A stretch of DNA of 5,407 nt, from NCBI GenBank assembly GCA_021788795.1, contig JAJYKG010000160.1:1-5407 (forward strand), in the 5' to 3' direction. This DNA comes from Thermoplasmata archaeon. GTDB taxonomy: Archaea > Thermoplasmatota > Thermoplasmata > RBG-16-68-12. Each line of letters opens with the position of its first letter. The first letter of the stretch is position 1. The notes under the pieces were generated by a model. That model was given only the letters and a program-made list of their open reading frames with translations. It made no database searches and was not told where the DNA came from. Below, piece by piece: positions 1 to 5,407 of the stretch. A program made the position numbers and the translations under genes.

Positions 1-1675
1 TGTACCCCTGGAGGCCGCTCAGCTGGCCCTTCAGCCCGTCGAGCTGCGTCTGGATCGAGGCGAGGTTCGCGTTCGCCGTGTTGAGCTCGTTCTGGAGCGC
101 GGTGATCTCGGACTGCAGCTGGGCGACCGTGGGCCCGAGGGTGCCAGAGTCCGGCACCGAGGCCACGCTCGTCGTGCCCAGGCCGTCCACGGCCACGATC
201 TCGTACCAGTACGTCCCGTTCGCGAGCCCCGAGTCCGTGTGGCTCGTCGTGCCCACGTTCACGGTTGCGATCGCCCGGTAGTCCACGCCGTTCGTGCTCC
301 GCAGGACCCTGTAGCTCGCGACGTCCGGCTCGGGGGACGCGGCCCACGTGACCGTCAGGCTGCCCGTGCCGGGCGCGACGGACGTGATGACCGGCGCCGA
401 GGGCGGCCCCATCCAGAGGAGCCCGTCGACGGCCGTGTAGGCGCCCGAGCTGTCCTCGGCCGCCGCGTAGAACGTGCCGTTCTGGTCCGACGCGAGATTC
501 AGGCCACTGACGGAGTATCCAGGATAGTAGAACTTCTCATCGGTCCAGGTCAGCCCGCCGTCCTCGCTCACGACGTAGGACAACCCGTGTTGCAGGTTGT
601 GGTTCGAGGGCCACGCGACCATGATCTCGTTCCCGTGACCTGAGACGCTCGCGTAGGCGTTGGGCGTGCTGAGCCCCTGGGAGATGGGAGCACCGGCCGA
701 CCAGCTCGCCCCGTGGTTCGTCGACACGGACTGCCAGAAGGTCGGCGCCCCGGTCGTGAGGAGGCCCCGGTAGTCCAACCAGAAGACGTGCGCGTTCCCG
801 CTGGCATCGACGTAGGTGGAGGGCGGGAACGCGAGCGTGGAGTCCGGGGTGAGCTGCGTCGGCGCCGCCCACGACACACCGTCGTCCGACGTCGTCACGT
901 TGACATGGTACGGGGTGGGCCCCGTGGGGTTGACCCCCCAGTACGAGATGTAGAGGCGGCCCGCGGAGTCCGCCGAGAGCGATGGACGTACCGCGGCCCC
1001 TTGCGGGCCCTCGCCCGAGGCGTTCGTGGGATTGATGAACGAGTTGCCGCCGTTCGTGCTCTGGGCCACGGTGACGTTCTCGAAGGTGGAGGCCCAGACC
1101 TGGGTCCACGCGACGTAGACCGTCCCCGCGGCGTTCGTGGCGATCGAGGGCCCGTAGTTGTCCGAGACCGTGCTCGCTGCGGTCACGGGGACCGCCGGAA
1201 GCCATGTGGCCCCGCCGTCGGTCGACTTCGACACGTAGATCGATTCCGCGCTCCCAGGGACCGGGATGTGGTTCCACGCCACGTACAAGTTCCCCGAGGA
1301 GTCCATCGTGGCCGACATGGGTTCGTAGGGGTCAACCACGTTCGCCACGTTGTTCACCTGCTTGTCGGACACGAACGTCGGCATTCCGAGAATGCCGGTC
1401 CCCAGCGAGTACTTGGTCACGTTGATGTTCGTCACGCCGGTCGCAGTCGTCGTCGTGTAGTAGAACACCCACATCGACGTCGTCCCGTTCGTCACGACCA
1501 CGGCTCCGGCCCGGTTGAACCCGTTCGCGGAGGAGATCGTGCCCACGTCGAACCAGGACACTTGGTCCGGGCCGGCCCGGGCCCCTGGCGCCGTCACGAC
1601 CAGTCCGGCGAGGACCATCGTGGCGACGAGAGCCAGAACTCCCACTAACGCTACTGCACGCGAGAAGGTGTGCAT
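1..1675 (-). CDS. Secreted Asp-box beta-propeller / FN3 / coiled-coil surface protein (C-terminus beyond window)
   Basis: One uninterrupted frame of 558 codons runs from an ATG at 1675 off the left edge, so the C-terminus is missing. Residues 1-34 look like a Sec signal peptide: Arg6, a hydrophobic core at about 7-28, and an ARA|G cleavage site after residue 34. Residues about 35-420 form a sialidase/BNR-like region with five Asp boxes (SxDxGxxW pattern) at 151-158, 206-213, 262-269, 318-325 and 370-377, interspersed with YVAW-type strands, as in a beta-propeller. Residues about 424-510 resemble a fibronectin type III domain. Residues 517-555 form a coiled coil with six regular heptads. There are seven N-X-S/T sequons (N63, N85, N200, N218, N259, N399, N486). 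I see no sialidase active-site signature, so an enzymatic role is unsupported; a structural or adhesive surface role is inferred. A membrane or S-layer anchor may follow the coiled coil outside the window. The gene is divergent from the ABC ATPase. Confidence 0.88.
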   Translation of the reverse strand, partial: MHTFSRAVALVGVLALVATMVLAGLVVTAPGARAGPDQVSWFDVGTISSANGFNRAGAVVVTNGTTSMWVFYYTTTTATGVTNINVTKYSLGTGILGMPTFVSDKQVNNVANVVDPYEPMSATMDSSGNLYVAWNHIPVPGSAESIYVSKSTDGGATWLPAVPVTAASTVSDNYGPSIATNAAGTVYVAWTQVWASTFENVTVAQSTNGGNSFINPTNASGEGPQGAAVRPSLSADSAGRLYISYWGVNPTGPTPYHVNVTTSDDGVSWAAPTQLTPDSTLAFPPSTYVDASGNAHVFWLDYRGLLTTGAPTFWQSVSTNHGASWSAGAPISQGLSTPNAYASVSGHGNEIMVAWPSNHNLQHGLSYVVSEDGGLTWTDEKFYYPGYSVSGLNLASDQNGTFYAAAEDSSGAYTAVDGLLWMGPPSAPVITSVAPGTGSLTVTWAASPEPDVASYRVLRSTNGVDYRAIATVNVGTTSHTDSGLANGTYWYEIVAVDGLGTTSVASVPDSGTLGPTVAQLQSEITALQNELNTANANLASIQTQLDGLKGQLSGLQGY

Positions 1676-1688
1676 TCCTTCATCCCTT

Positions 1689-1740
1689 GGGGGTCTGCAA
1701 TCACAACGGCCTTCTAAAGCTTTCGATGGGAGAGACCCCC
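1689..1740. repeat. Inverted repeat flanking the surface-protein core promoter
   Basis: GGGGGTCT at 1689-1696 and its exact reverse complement AGACCCCC at 1733-1740 are separated by 36 bases. The centre of symmetry (about 1714.5) falls in the TATA element of the minus-strand gene. One arm covers the predicted transcription start and the other lies just upstream of the BRE. This could be a paired operator. In a GC-rich genome an 8-base match may also be chance, so the functional reading is tentative. Confidence 0.35.
1713..1725 (-). promoter_or_regulatory. Archaeal BRE/TATA promoter of the surface-protein gene
   Basis: Read on the minus strand this is CGAAAGCTTTAGA: a purine-rich BRE-like start followed by a TATA-like CTTTAGA. 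Transcription about 26 bases downstream of the TATA centre would begin near 1690, giving a leader of about 15 bases before the ATG at 1675. That leader contains AAGGGATGAAGGA, which is only a weak Shine-Dalgarno match. The element aligns with those before the other genes in the window. The assignment is by position and similarity only. Confidence 0.6.
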
Positions 1741-1765
1741 GCGGTGACAAAGCCGTCGCCGCGCC

Positions 1766-1778
1766 CGAACACTTATGA
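1766..1778 (+). promoter_or_regulatory. Probable BRE/TATA promoter of the ABC ATPase gene
   Basis: CGAACACTTATGA matches the elements before the other genes (CGAA, then a CTTAT-like core). Transcription about 26 bases downstream would start near 1800. That lies after the first possible ATG (1791) but just before the ATG at 1806, which suggests a nearly leaderless message starting at 1806 or at GTG 1818. Confidence 0.5.
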
Positions 1779-1805
1779 CGGCGACGCGCGATGGGCGCCG
1801 CCGGA

Positions 1806-2471
1806 ATGCCCGGCCGTGTGATCGCGGCGCAGGACGTGTGGAAGTCATACGACGGCCGCGAGGAGGTCCTCCGCGGGGTCGACCTGGACGTGGATCCGGG
1901 CGAGTCAGCCCTCGTCTGGGGGGAGAACGGCAGCGGAAAGACCACGCTCCTCTCCATCCTGGGAGGCCTGGAGCCCCCCTCCCGCGGGTTCGTGGAGGTG
2001 GGGGGCCGGGAGATCACCAGCCTCCGCGAGAAACATCTGGCCCGCGTCCGCCTCCTGGAGATCGGCTTCGTGTTCCAAACCCACCGTCTCCTCGAGGACC
2101 TGACCCTCGAGGAGAACGTCGCCCTCCCCCTGCGGCTCGCGAAGCGCCCGGCGGAGGCGCGCGTCGTGGAGCTGCTGGAAGTTTTTGGATTGACAAAACT
2201 CGCATCCCGTCGCCCTGGAGAGGTCTCCGTCGGCGAGTCGCAGCGGGCGGCGGTCGCCCGCGCCCTCGCGAACGGACCGAGGGTCCTCCTCGCGGACGAG
2301 CCGACGGCCTCCCTGGATCCGAAGGGCACCGCGGCGGTCCTCGACGCCCTCCGGATCGCGCGCGAGAACTTCGGGGCGGCGGAGGTCGTCGCGGCCCACG
2401 ACAGCGGGGTGCGCACCCTCGAGGCGACCGAATACGTCTTGGAGGACGGCCGGCTCCGGAAGAGGGCGTGA
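1806..2471 (+). CDS. ABC transporter ATP-binding protein, LolD/MacB type
   Basis: This is a single nucleotide-binding domain that would hydrolyse ATP at the inner face of the membrane to drive a partner permease. All core motifs are present, numbered from the possible upstream ATG at 1791: Walker A GENGSGKT 44-51, Q-loop Gln96, signature SVGES 146-150, Walker B ending LLADE with catalytic Glu170, D-loop SLD 174-176, and H-loop His203. The signature departs from LSGGQ: its first Gly is Val and its Gln is Glu-Ser, while the Ser and second Gly remain. Size (221 residues from 1806) and the TASLD segment fit the LolD/MacB/FtsE group. The ATG at 1806 is preferred because the promoter predicts a start of transcription near 1800; ATG 1791 and GTG 1818 are alternatives. 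No FtsX/MacB-type permease is in the window, and the next gene is a flippase that needs no ATPase in known systems. The substrate is unknown. Confidence 0.9.
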   Translation: MPGRVIAAQDVWKSYDGREEVLRGVDLDVDPGESALVWGENGSGKTTLLSILGGLEPPSRGFVEVGGREITSLREKHLARVRLLEIGFVFQTHRLLEDLTLEENVALPLRLAKRPAEARVVELLEVFGLTKLASRRPGEVSVGESQRAAVARALANGPRVLLADEPTASLDPKGTAAVLDALRIARENFGAAEVVAAHDSGVRTLEATEYVLEDGRLRKRA

Positions 2472-2526
2472 GGCGGGCCGCGGACCGCGGTCGCGACCGC
2501 CTGCGGCGCGGGAAAACCCGGGCTGA

Positions 2527-2539
2527 CGAAGCCTTTATC
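2527..2539 (+). promoter_or_regulatory. Probable BRE/TATA promoter of the flippase-CPBP operon
   Basis: CGAAGCCTTTATC lies in the 113-base gap after the ABC gene and aligns with the other promoter elements here. The predicted start of transcription is near 2561, about 24 bases before the TTG at 2585. This suggests the flippase and CPBP genes can be expressed separately from the ABC gene. The rest of the gap shows no terminator or other structure I can recognise. Confidence 0.55.
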
Positions 2540-2584
2540 ACGGAGAAGAAAATTGCATCGGCAGACATCTGGGATGCGTGCGCT

Positions 2585-3943
2585 TTGGGGAACAGCCTCG
2601 ACGGGACGAAGCGGCTGATCGGAAGGCTCTGGGGCGAGGCGAAGACATCCCTGTACCGCAACGCAATCTACCTCATGGCGACGAGCGTGCTCGGGCAAGG
2701 CCTCGGGTTCTTCTTCTGGGCAATCGTCACGCACGTCTACCTACCCGGCGACGTCGGGTTCGCGATCACGCTCTTCTCCACCATCTCCTTCGTCGCGGCC
2801 CTCGCCCTCCTCGGGTTCAACGTCTCCCTCATCCGGTACCTCCCCGACGCGGACGACCAGGCGGACCTGCTGAACACGACCCTGACCCTGGTGGGAATCG
2901 CCTCCCTCCTCCTGGGCCTGGGGTTCCTCGCGGTCGTCGCGGTCTTCGGGCTCAACCTGTCCTTCATCCTCGACGGCCCGGCGTACCCGCTCGCCATCCT
3001 GGGCGGGATCCTCGCCTGCTCCCTCGGCCCGGTGCTCGACACCGCGGCGGTGGCCCTGCGCCGCGCGGACGTCTCCATGTGGCGCACCGTGGCCCTGGGG
3101 ATCCTGAAGATCCCCGTTGCCGTCGTGATCGCCTTCACGTTGGGGAGCGCCCTGGGGATCGGCCGGTTCGGCGTGTTCGTCGCCCTCGTGCTCTCCGTCG
3201 GCGCGAGCGTCCTCCTGGAGGGCGTGTGGCTCCTCCCCCGCGTCCTTCCGGGCTACCGGCCGGCCCTCCGGGCCCGGTTCGGCCGGCTGCGCCGGATGAT
3301 GCGCTTCAGCAACGGCAACTACGCGGCAGGGGTGATCGGATCCGGCGGCAGCGCGCTCCTTCCCCTCCTCATCCTAGTGAGCCTCGGCCCCGGCCAGGCG
3401 ACCCAGGTCTCGTACTTCTACGTGGCCAGCGCGGTCGCGGGCCTCCTCTCCGTGATTTCCGGCTCCACGTTCACCTCCTTCTTCGCGGAGGCGAGCTACC
3501 GAAACGCGGACCGCCACCGGGACGAGCGCCGCGCCCTGCTGCTGACCCTGGGGCTCCTCGCGCCCGCCATCGTCGTGTTCTGGGTCTTCGCGTACCTGGT
3601 CCTGCTGCTCTTCGGCGTGAACTCGGACGCCTACGCGGTCGCGGGGACGACGCCGCTCCGGATCCTGACCCTCGCCTCGATCCCCGCGGTCGCCAACAAC
3701 CTTCTCGTGACGCGCGTGCGGGTGCGCCGGCGCACCCTGCCCCTGATCGTCGGGGCGACGATCGGCACGATGGTGATCCTCATCCTCGGCACCGTCCTCC
3801 TCCGGGCGGACGGGATCACGGGGCTCGCCGCCGCCTACGTCCTGTCCGTCGCCGCCCCGACGCCCTACTACTGGGCCACGGCGCGGAAGTCCTTCGTGAC
3901 CGAGCCGCTCGAGCCCCTCGAGCCCGTGCTCCTCGGTCCGTAG
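2585..3943 (+). CDS. Wzx/RfbX-type polysaccharide (lipid-linked glycan) flippase, MOP superfamily
   Basis: This is a 452-residue membrane protein with about 12 hydrophobic segments (roughly residues 27-50, 57-79, 100-123, 133-158, 168-190, 195-217, 245-267, 275-300, 316-344, 358-375, 384-406, 409-432), the usual size and topology of Wzx flippases. Family-like features are the start SLYRNAIYL leading into TM1, the segment LPGDVGF after TM1, SLIRYLPD after TM2, and a basic loop followed by RFSNGNYAAG before TM7. The family moves undecaprenyl- or dolichol-linked glycans from the cytoplasmic to the outer leaflet. No ATG occurs before TM1 (the first, at 2675, is inside it), so TTG 2585 is the likely start; it lies about 24 bases after the predicted start of transcription. 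The frame also stays open upstream across the ABC gene, but that part is non-coding shadow. The C-terminus has a small EPLEPLEP repeat. The glycan is unknown; no glycosyltransferase is in the window. Confidence 0.85.
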   Translation: MGNSLDGTKRLIGRLWGEAKTSLYRNAIYLMATSVLGQGLGFFFWAIVTHVYLPGDVGFAITLFSTISFVAALALLGFNVSLIRYLPDADDQADLLNTTLTLVGIASLLLGLGFLAVVAVFGLNLSFILDGPAYPLAILGGILACSLGPVLDTAAVALRRADVSMWRTVALGILKIPVAVVIAFTLGSALGIGRFGVFVALVLSVGASVLLEGVWLLPRVLPGYRPALRARFGRLRRMMRFSNGNYAAGVIGSGGSALLPLLILVSLGPGQATQVSYFYVASAVAGLLSVISGSTFTSFFAEASYRNADRHRDERRALLLTLGLLAPAIVVFWVFAYLVLLLFGVNSDAYAVAGTTPLRILTLASIPAVANNLLVTRVRVRRRTLPLIVGATIGTMVILILGTVLLRADGITGLAAAYVLSVAAPTPYYWATARKSFVTEPLEPLEPVLLGP

Positions 3944-3949
3944 GAGGGA
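3944..3949 (+). promoter_or_regulatory. Strong Shine-Dalgarno site for the CPBP gene
   Basis: GGAGGG begins directly after the flippase stop codon (TAG, 3941-3943) and ends four bases before the ATG at 3954. It is the best ribosome binding site in the window. It fits an internal operon gene translated from a shared message and fixes the CPBP start. Confidence 0.75.
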
Positions 3950-3953
3950 GACG

Positions 3954-4820
3954 ATGGCCACGGCGACCGTGAAGCCCGCGCGGACCCTACCCCTGCCGCG
4001 ATGGAGCCTCGGCGTCCTCGCCCTGGTCGCCGTGGTGGTCGCGGAGATTCTCGTCGCGATTCCCTCGACGAACCCCACGATCTTCCCCTACCAGCAGTAC
4101 GGGCTCCTCCTCCACATCCTCCTCGCGTTCGCCCTGCTGTTCGTGGCCGTCTACATCCAGGACTGGGACATGCCCCTCTCCCTGTTCCTGGTCGCCCTGA
4201 GCCTGGCGCCCCTCATCCGGATCTTCTCCCTCTCCATGCCGCGGTTCTGGGGCACGTCGGCGGTCGACACGCTCCCGTGGCTCGCGGTGGTCGGCATCCC
4301 CCTCATGACGGCGGCGGGCGCGGTGGCCTACGTGCAGAGGATCTCCCTGCGGGATCTGGGCCTCCGGTTGCTGACCGGGCGGGGCGCCTGGATCCAGATC
4401 GCCATCGCTGCCACCGGGGTGCCCCTGGGCTTCATCGAGTACACCATCCTCCGGGAGCAGGCGTGGATCCCGAGCCCCACGCTGGAGGCCGTGGTCCTCG
4501 GCGGCCTCGTCATGTTCTTCGCCACGGGGCTCGCGGAGGAGATCATCTTCCGCGGGATCATGCTCCGCCGCGCAATCGAAATCCTCGGGACGAACTGGGG
4601 CGTCCTGTTCGTGACCTGCGTGTTCAGCGCGATGCACATCTTCTTCCGCAACCTTGTGGACCTGGCGTTCGTCTTCTGCGTCGGCCTGCTCTACGCGGCG
4701 TTCATGGTGAAGACGAAGAACCTCTGGGGGGCGATCGGGAGCCACACCCTCGCGAACGTGATCCTCTACCTGATCGCGCCGTTCCTGCTCGTGCACATCC
4801 TGCCGCCCCTCGGGCCCTGA
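3954..4820 (+). CDS. CPBP-family (CAAX protease / Rce1-like) intramembrane glutamic endopeptidase
   Basis: This is a 288-residue protein with about eight hydrophobic segments. The three conserved CPBP (Abi, Rce1-like) motifs are all in the second half: EEIIFR at 195-200 (catalytic-type Glu pair and Arg), FSAMH at 224-228 (His228), and HTLAN at 264-268 (His264, Asn268). These match the Glu/His/His/Asn set of the Rce1 fold, so the protein is predicted to be active. Known relatives cleave prenylated CAAX proteins in eukaryotes, and in bacteria process or protect against peptides; archaeal substrates are mostly unknown. The gene starts 10 bases after the flippase stop behind a strong ribosome binding site, so the two are almost certainly one operon. 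A role in maturing or degrading an envelope protein or lipid-linked intermediate is plausible, but only from this context. Confidence 0.9.
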   Translation: MATATVKPARTLPLPRWSLGVLALVAVVVAEILVAIPSTNPTIFPYQQYGLLLHILLAFALLFVAVYIQDWDMPLSLFLVALSLAPLIRIFSLSMPRFWGTSAVDTLPWLAVVGIPLMTAAGAVAYVQRISLRDLGLRLLTGRGAWIQIAIAATGVPLGFIEYTILREQAWIPSPTLEAVVLGGLVMFFATGLAEEIIFRGIMLRRAIEILGTNWGVLFVTCVFSAMHIFFRNLVDLAFVFCVGLLYAAFMVKTKNLWGAIGSHTLANVILYLIAPFLLVHILPPLGP

Positions 4821-4864
4821 GGCTGGGCCTGGGGAAACCGCAGAACGCGCGGAGGGCCGGGAGG

Positions 4865-5098
4865 TCAGAGGACCTCGAGGACCTTCACCGCGACGATGAA
4901 CGCGAAGACGACGAGGAGCGGGGAGATCGGGATGAGGAGGGTGTGCGAGAGGATCTTGGACTTCGCGCTCCCGGACTCCTCCGCGTGCGCGCTCGAGAGC
5001 TCGCGCATGATGAGGAGGAGGATGAGCGAGACCACCGCGGCCGCGCCGAACGTCCCGGCAAGGAACGTCGACGTGACGGTGACGACCGTGGTGATCAT
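4865..5098 (-). CDS. Small two-TM membrane protein of unknown function
   Basis: This is a 77-residue protein I do not recognise. It has a hydrophobic segment at about 7-31, a polar loop with mixed charge at about 32-50 (MRELSSAHAEESGSAKSK), and a second hydrophobic segment at about 53-74. A hairpin with both ends on the same side is expected. The ATG at 5098 is chosen because a GAGG site lies eight bases upstream and a TATA element about 40 bases upstream. The frame stays open to an ATG at 5227, but that extension would translate the promoter and overlap the neighbouring stop. The gene converges on the CPBP gene with only 44 bases between them and no visible terminator there. It may be functionally tied to the membrane protein upstream of it, but it has its own promoter. 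Confidence 0.75.
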   Translation of the reverse strand: MITTVVTVTSTFLAGTFGAAAVVSLILLLIMRELSSAHAEESGSAKSKILSHTLLIPISPLLVVFAFIVAVKVLEVL

Positions 5099-5106
5099 GG
5101 GTGGTC

Positions 5107-5110
5107 CCTC
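5107..5110 (-). promoter_or_regulatory. Shine-Dalgarno site for the 77-residue protein
   Basis: On the minus strand, GAGG (within TGAGGGACCACCC) lies eight bases before the ATG at 5098 and inside the short leader predicted from the TATA element. It supports 5098 over the upstream ATG at 5227. Confidence 0.6.
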
Positions 5111-5135
5111 AGCACCCCAGATGGAGCGTTCAGGC

Positions 5136-5150
5136 CATATAAATCTACCG
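5136..5150 (-). promoter_or_regulatory. Archaeal TATA promoter of the 77-residue protein gene
   Basis: Read on the minus strand, CGGTAGATTTATATG contains TTTATATG, the best TATA box in the window, in otherwise GC-rich DNA. Transcription would begin near 5115, leaving a leader of about 17 bases that contains the GAGG site. The spacing from element to start codon matches the surface-protein gene (about 40 bases). Confidence 0.7.
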
Positions 5151-5223
5151 CGTCCGGACGTTGACCAGGACAGCCGGGCTCGGAAGGATGCCGTCCCTCC
5201 ATGGACGCACGCCTCCCGATGCC

Positions 5224-5407
5224 TCACTTGCTGCGCACGAGGAGGAGGAACGAGGCAGAAACGTACGCCGCGATGCCGACGAAGCTGTACCCGAGGCCCA
5301 GGAGGAGCCCGGTGTTGAGCTCGAAGTAACTCTGCAGGAACCCGTCGGAACCGGGCAGCATGGCCGCGCTGACCCCGATGGCGCCGATCGCCGCGAGCGC
5401 GGGCCCG
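5224..5407 (-). CDS. C-terminal part of a membrane protein (N-terminus beyond window)
   Basis: The frame enters from the right edge and ends at a TGA at 5224-5226, giving 60 residues of an unidentified protein. It shows a hydrophobic stretch at its start (GPALAAIGAIGVSAAML), a short polar loop (about residues 19-32 of the visible part), a second hydrophobic segment (about 33-57), and a basic end RSK. The last two segments look like the closing helices of a polytopic membrane protein. It lies upstream of, and on the same strand as, the 77-residue gene, with a 125-base gap that holds that gene's promoter. No family can be assigned from this fragment. Confidence 0.65.
   Translation of the reverse strand, partial: GPALAAIGAIGVSAAMLPGSDGFLQSYFELNTGLLLGLGYSFVGIAAYVSASFLLLVRSK

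Noticed and set aside
537..1277. A 246-residue minus-strand reading frame, and long plus-strand frames, across the surface-protein region.
   Set aside because: They are Arg/His/Gly-rich shadows of the true minus-strand frame, which is open without a break from 1675 to 1 and shows a signal peptide, Asp boxes, FN3 and coiled coil.
1..1675. A sialidase (exo-alpha-sialidase) activity for the Asp-box protein.
   Set aside because: Asp boxes are structural and occur in many propellers. I could not see the FRIP motif or the arginine triad expected of a catalytic sialidase.
1775..2584. The flippase frame stays open upstream through the whole ABC gene, giving an apparent 722-residue fusion protein.
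   Set aside because: The upstream part is Arg/Pro/Gly-rich low-complexity shadow, while the ABC frame over the same bases contains every nucleotide-binding motif. The hydrophobic, family-like sequence begins only after 2585.
2578..3972. A 464-residue plus-strand frame overlapping the flippase.
   Set aside because: It is an Arg/Pro-rich shadow with no hydrophobic segments or motifs.
3374..4796. Long minus-strand frames opposite the flippase and CPBP genes (234 and 269 residues).
   Set aside because: Their composition (Arg, Glu, Asp, Gly, His) is what GC-rich codon bias gives on the opposite strand; the plus-strand frames encode membrane proteins with conserved motifs.
4821..4864. Bidirectional terminator between the convergent CPBP gene and the 77-residue gene.
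   Set aside because: No T-rich tract or stable hairpin is visible in either direction in these 44 bases.
5192..5207. CGTCC/GGACG stem with a six-base loop as a terminator for the right-hand membrane gene.
   Set aside because: A five-base stem with no following T-run is not a convincing terminator in GC-rich DNA.
5099..5227. N-terminal extension of the 77-residue protein to an ATG at 5227.
   Set aside because: It would translate the TATA box and ribosome binding site, overlap the upstream gene's stop, and add a polar segment with no family character.

Overview
The window is GC-rich and almost fully coding. It looks archaeal. Four genes are each preceded by an A/T-rich BRE/TATA-like element at the expected distance. 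There are no bacterial -35/-10 pairs, leaders are short, and the products (secreted Asp-box/FN3 surface protein, Wzx-type flippase, CPBP protease) are common in archaeal cell-envelope regions. A high-GC Thermoplasmata-like euryarchaeon from an environmental genome is my best guess, but this is inference; no rRNA or other phylogenetic marker is present.

Layout. (1) Positions 1-1675, minus strand: a large secreted protein, cut at its C-terminus by the window edge. It has a signal peptide, a beta-propeller-like region with five Asp boxes, one fibronectin type III domain, and a long coiled coil. It is one uninterrupted frame and carries seven N-glycosylation sequons. (2) Positions 1676-1805: a compact divergent promoter region with an inverted repeat centred on the TATA element of the surface-protein gene. 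(3) Plus strand: a LolD/MacB-type ABC ATPase (to 2471), a 12-TM Wzx/RfbX-type flippase (about 2585-3943, probable TTG start), and a CPBP (CAAX protease-like) membrane endopeptidase (3954-4820). The last follows the flippase by 10 bp with a strong ribosome binding site. (4) Minus strand, converging on these: a 77-residue two-TM protein (4865-5098) with a clear promoter and ribosome binding site, and upstream of it the C-terminal end of another membrane protein (5224-5407, cut by the window edge).

How the genes may work together. The flippase/CPBP pair is almost certainly co-transcribed. The flippase family moves lipid-linked glycans across the membrane, and the divergent gene encodes a sequon-rich secreted protein. 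A cell-surface glycoprotein assembly and processing neighbourhood is therefore a reasonable reading, but it rests on adjacency only. The ABC ATPase has no recognisable FtsX/MacB permease within the window. No RNA genes, CRISPR arrays, insertion sequences or tRNAs were seen.
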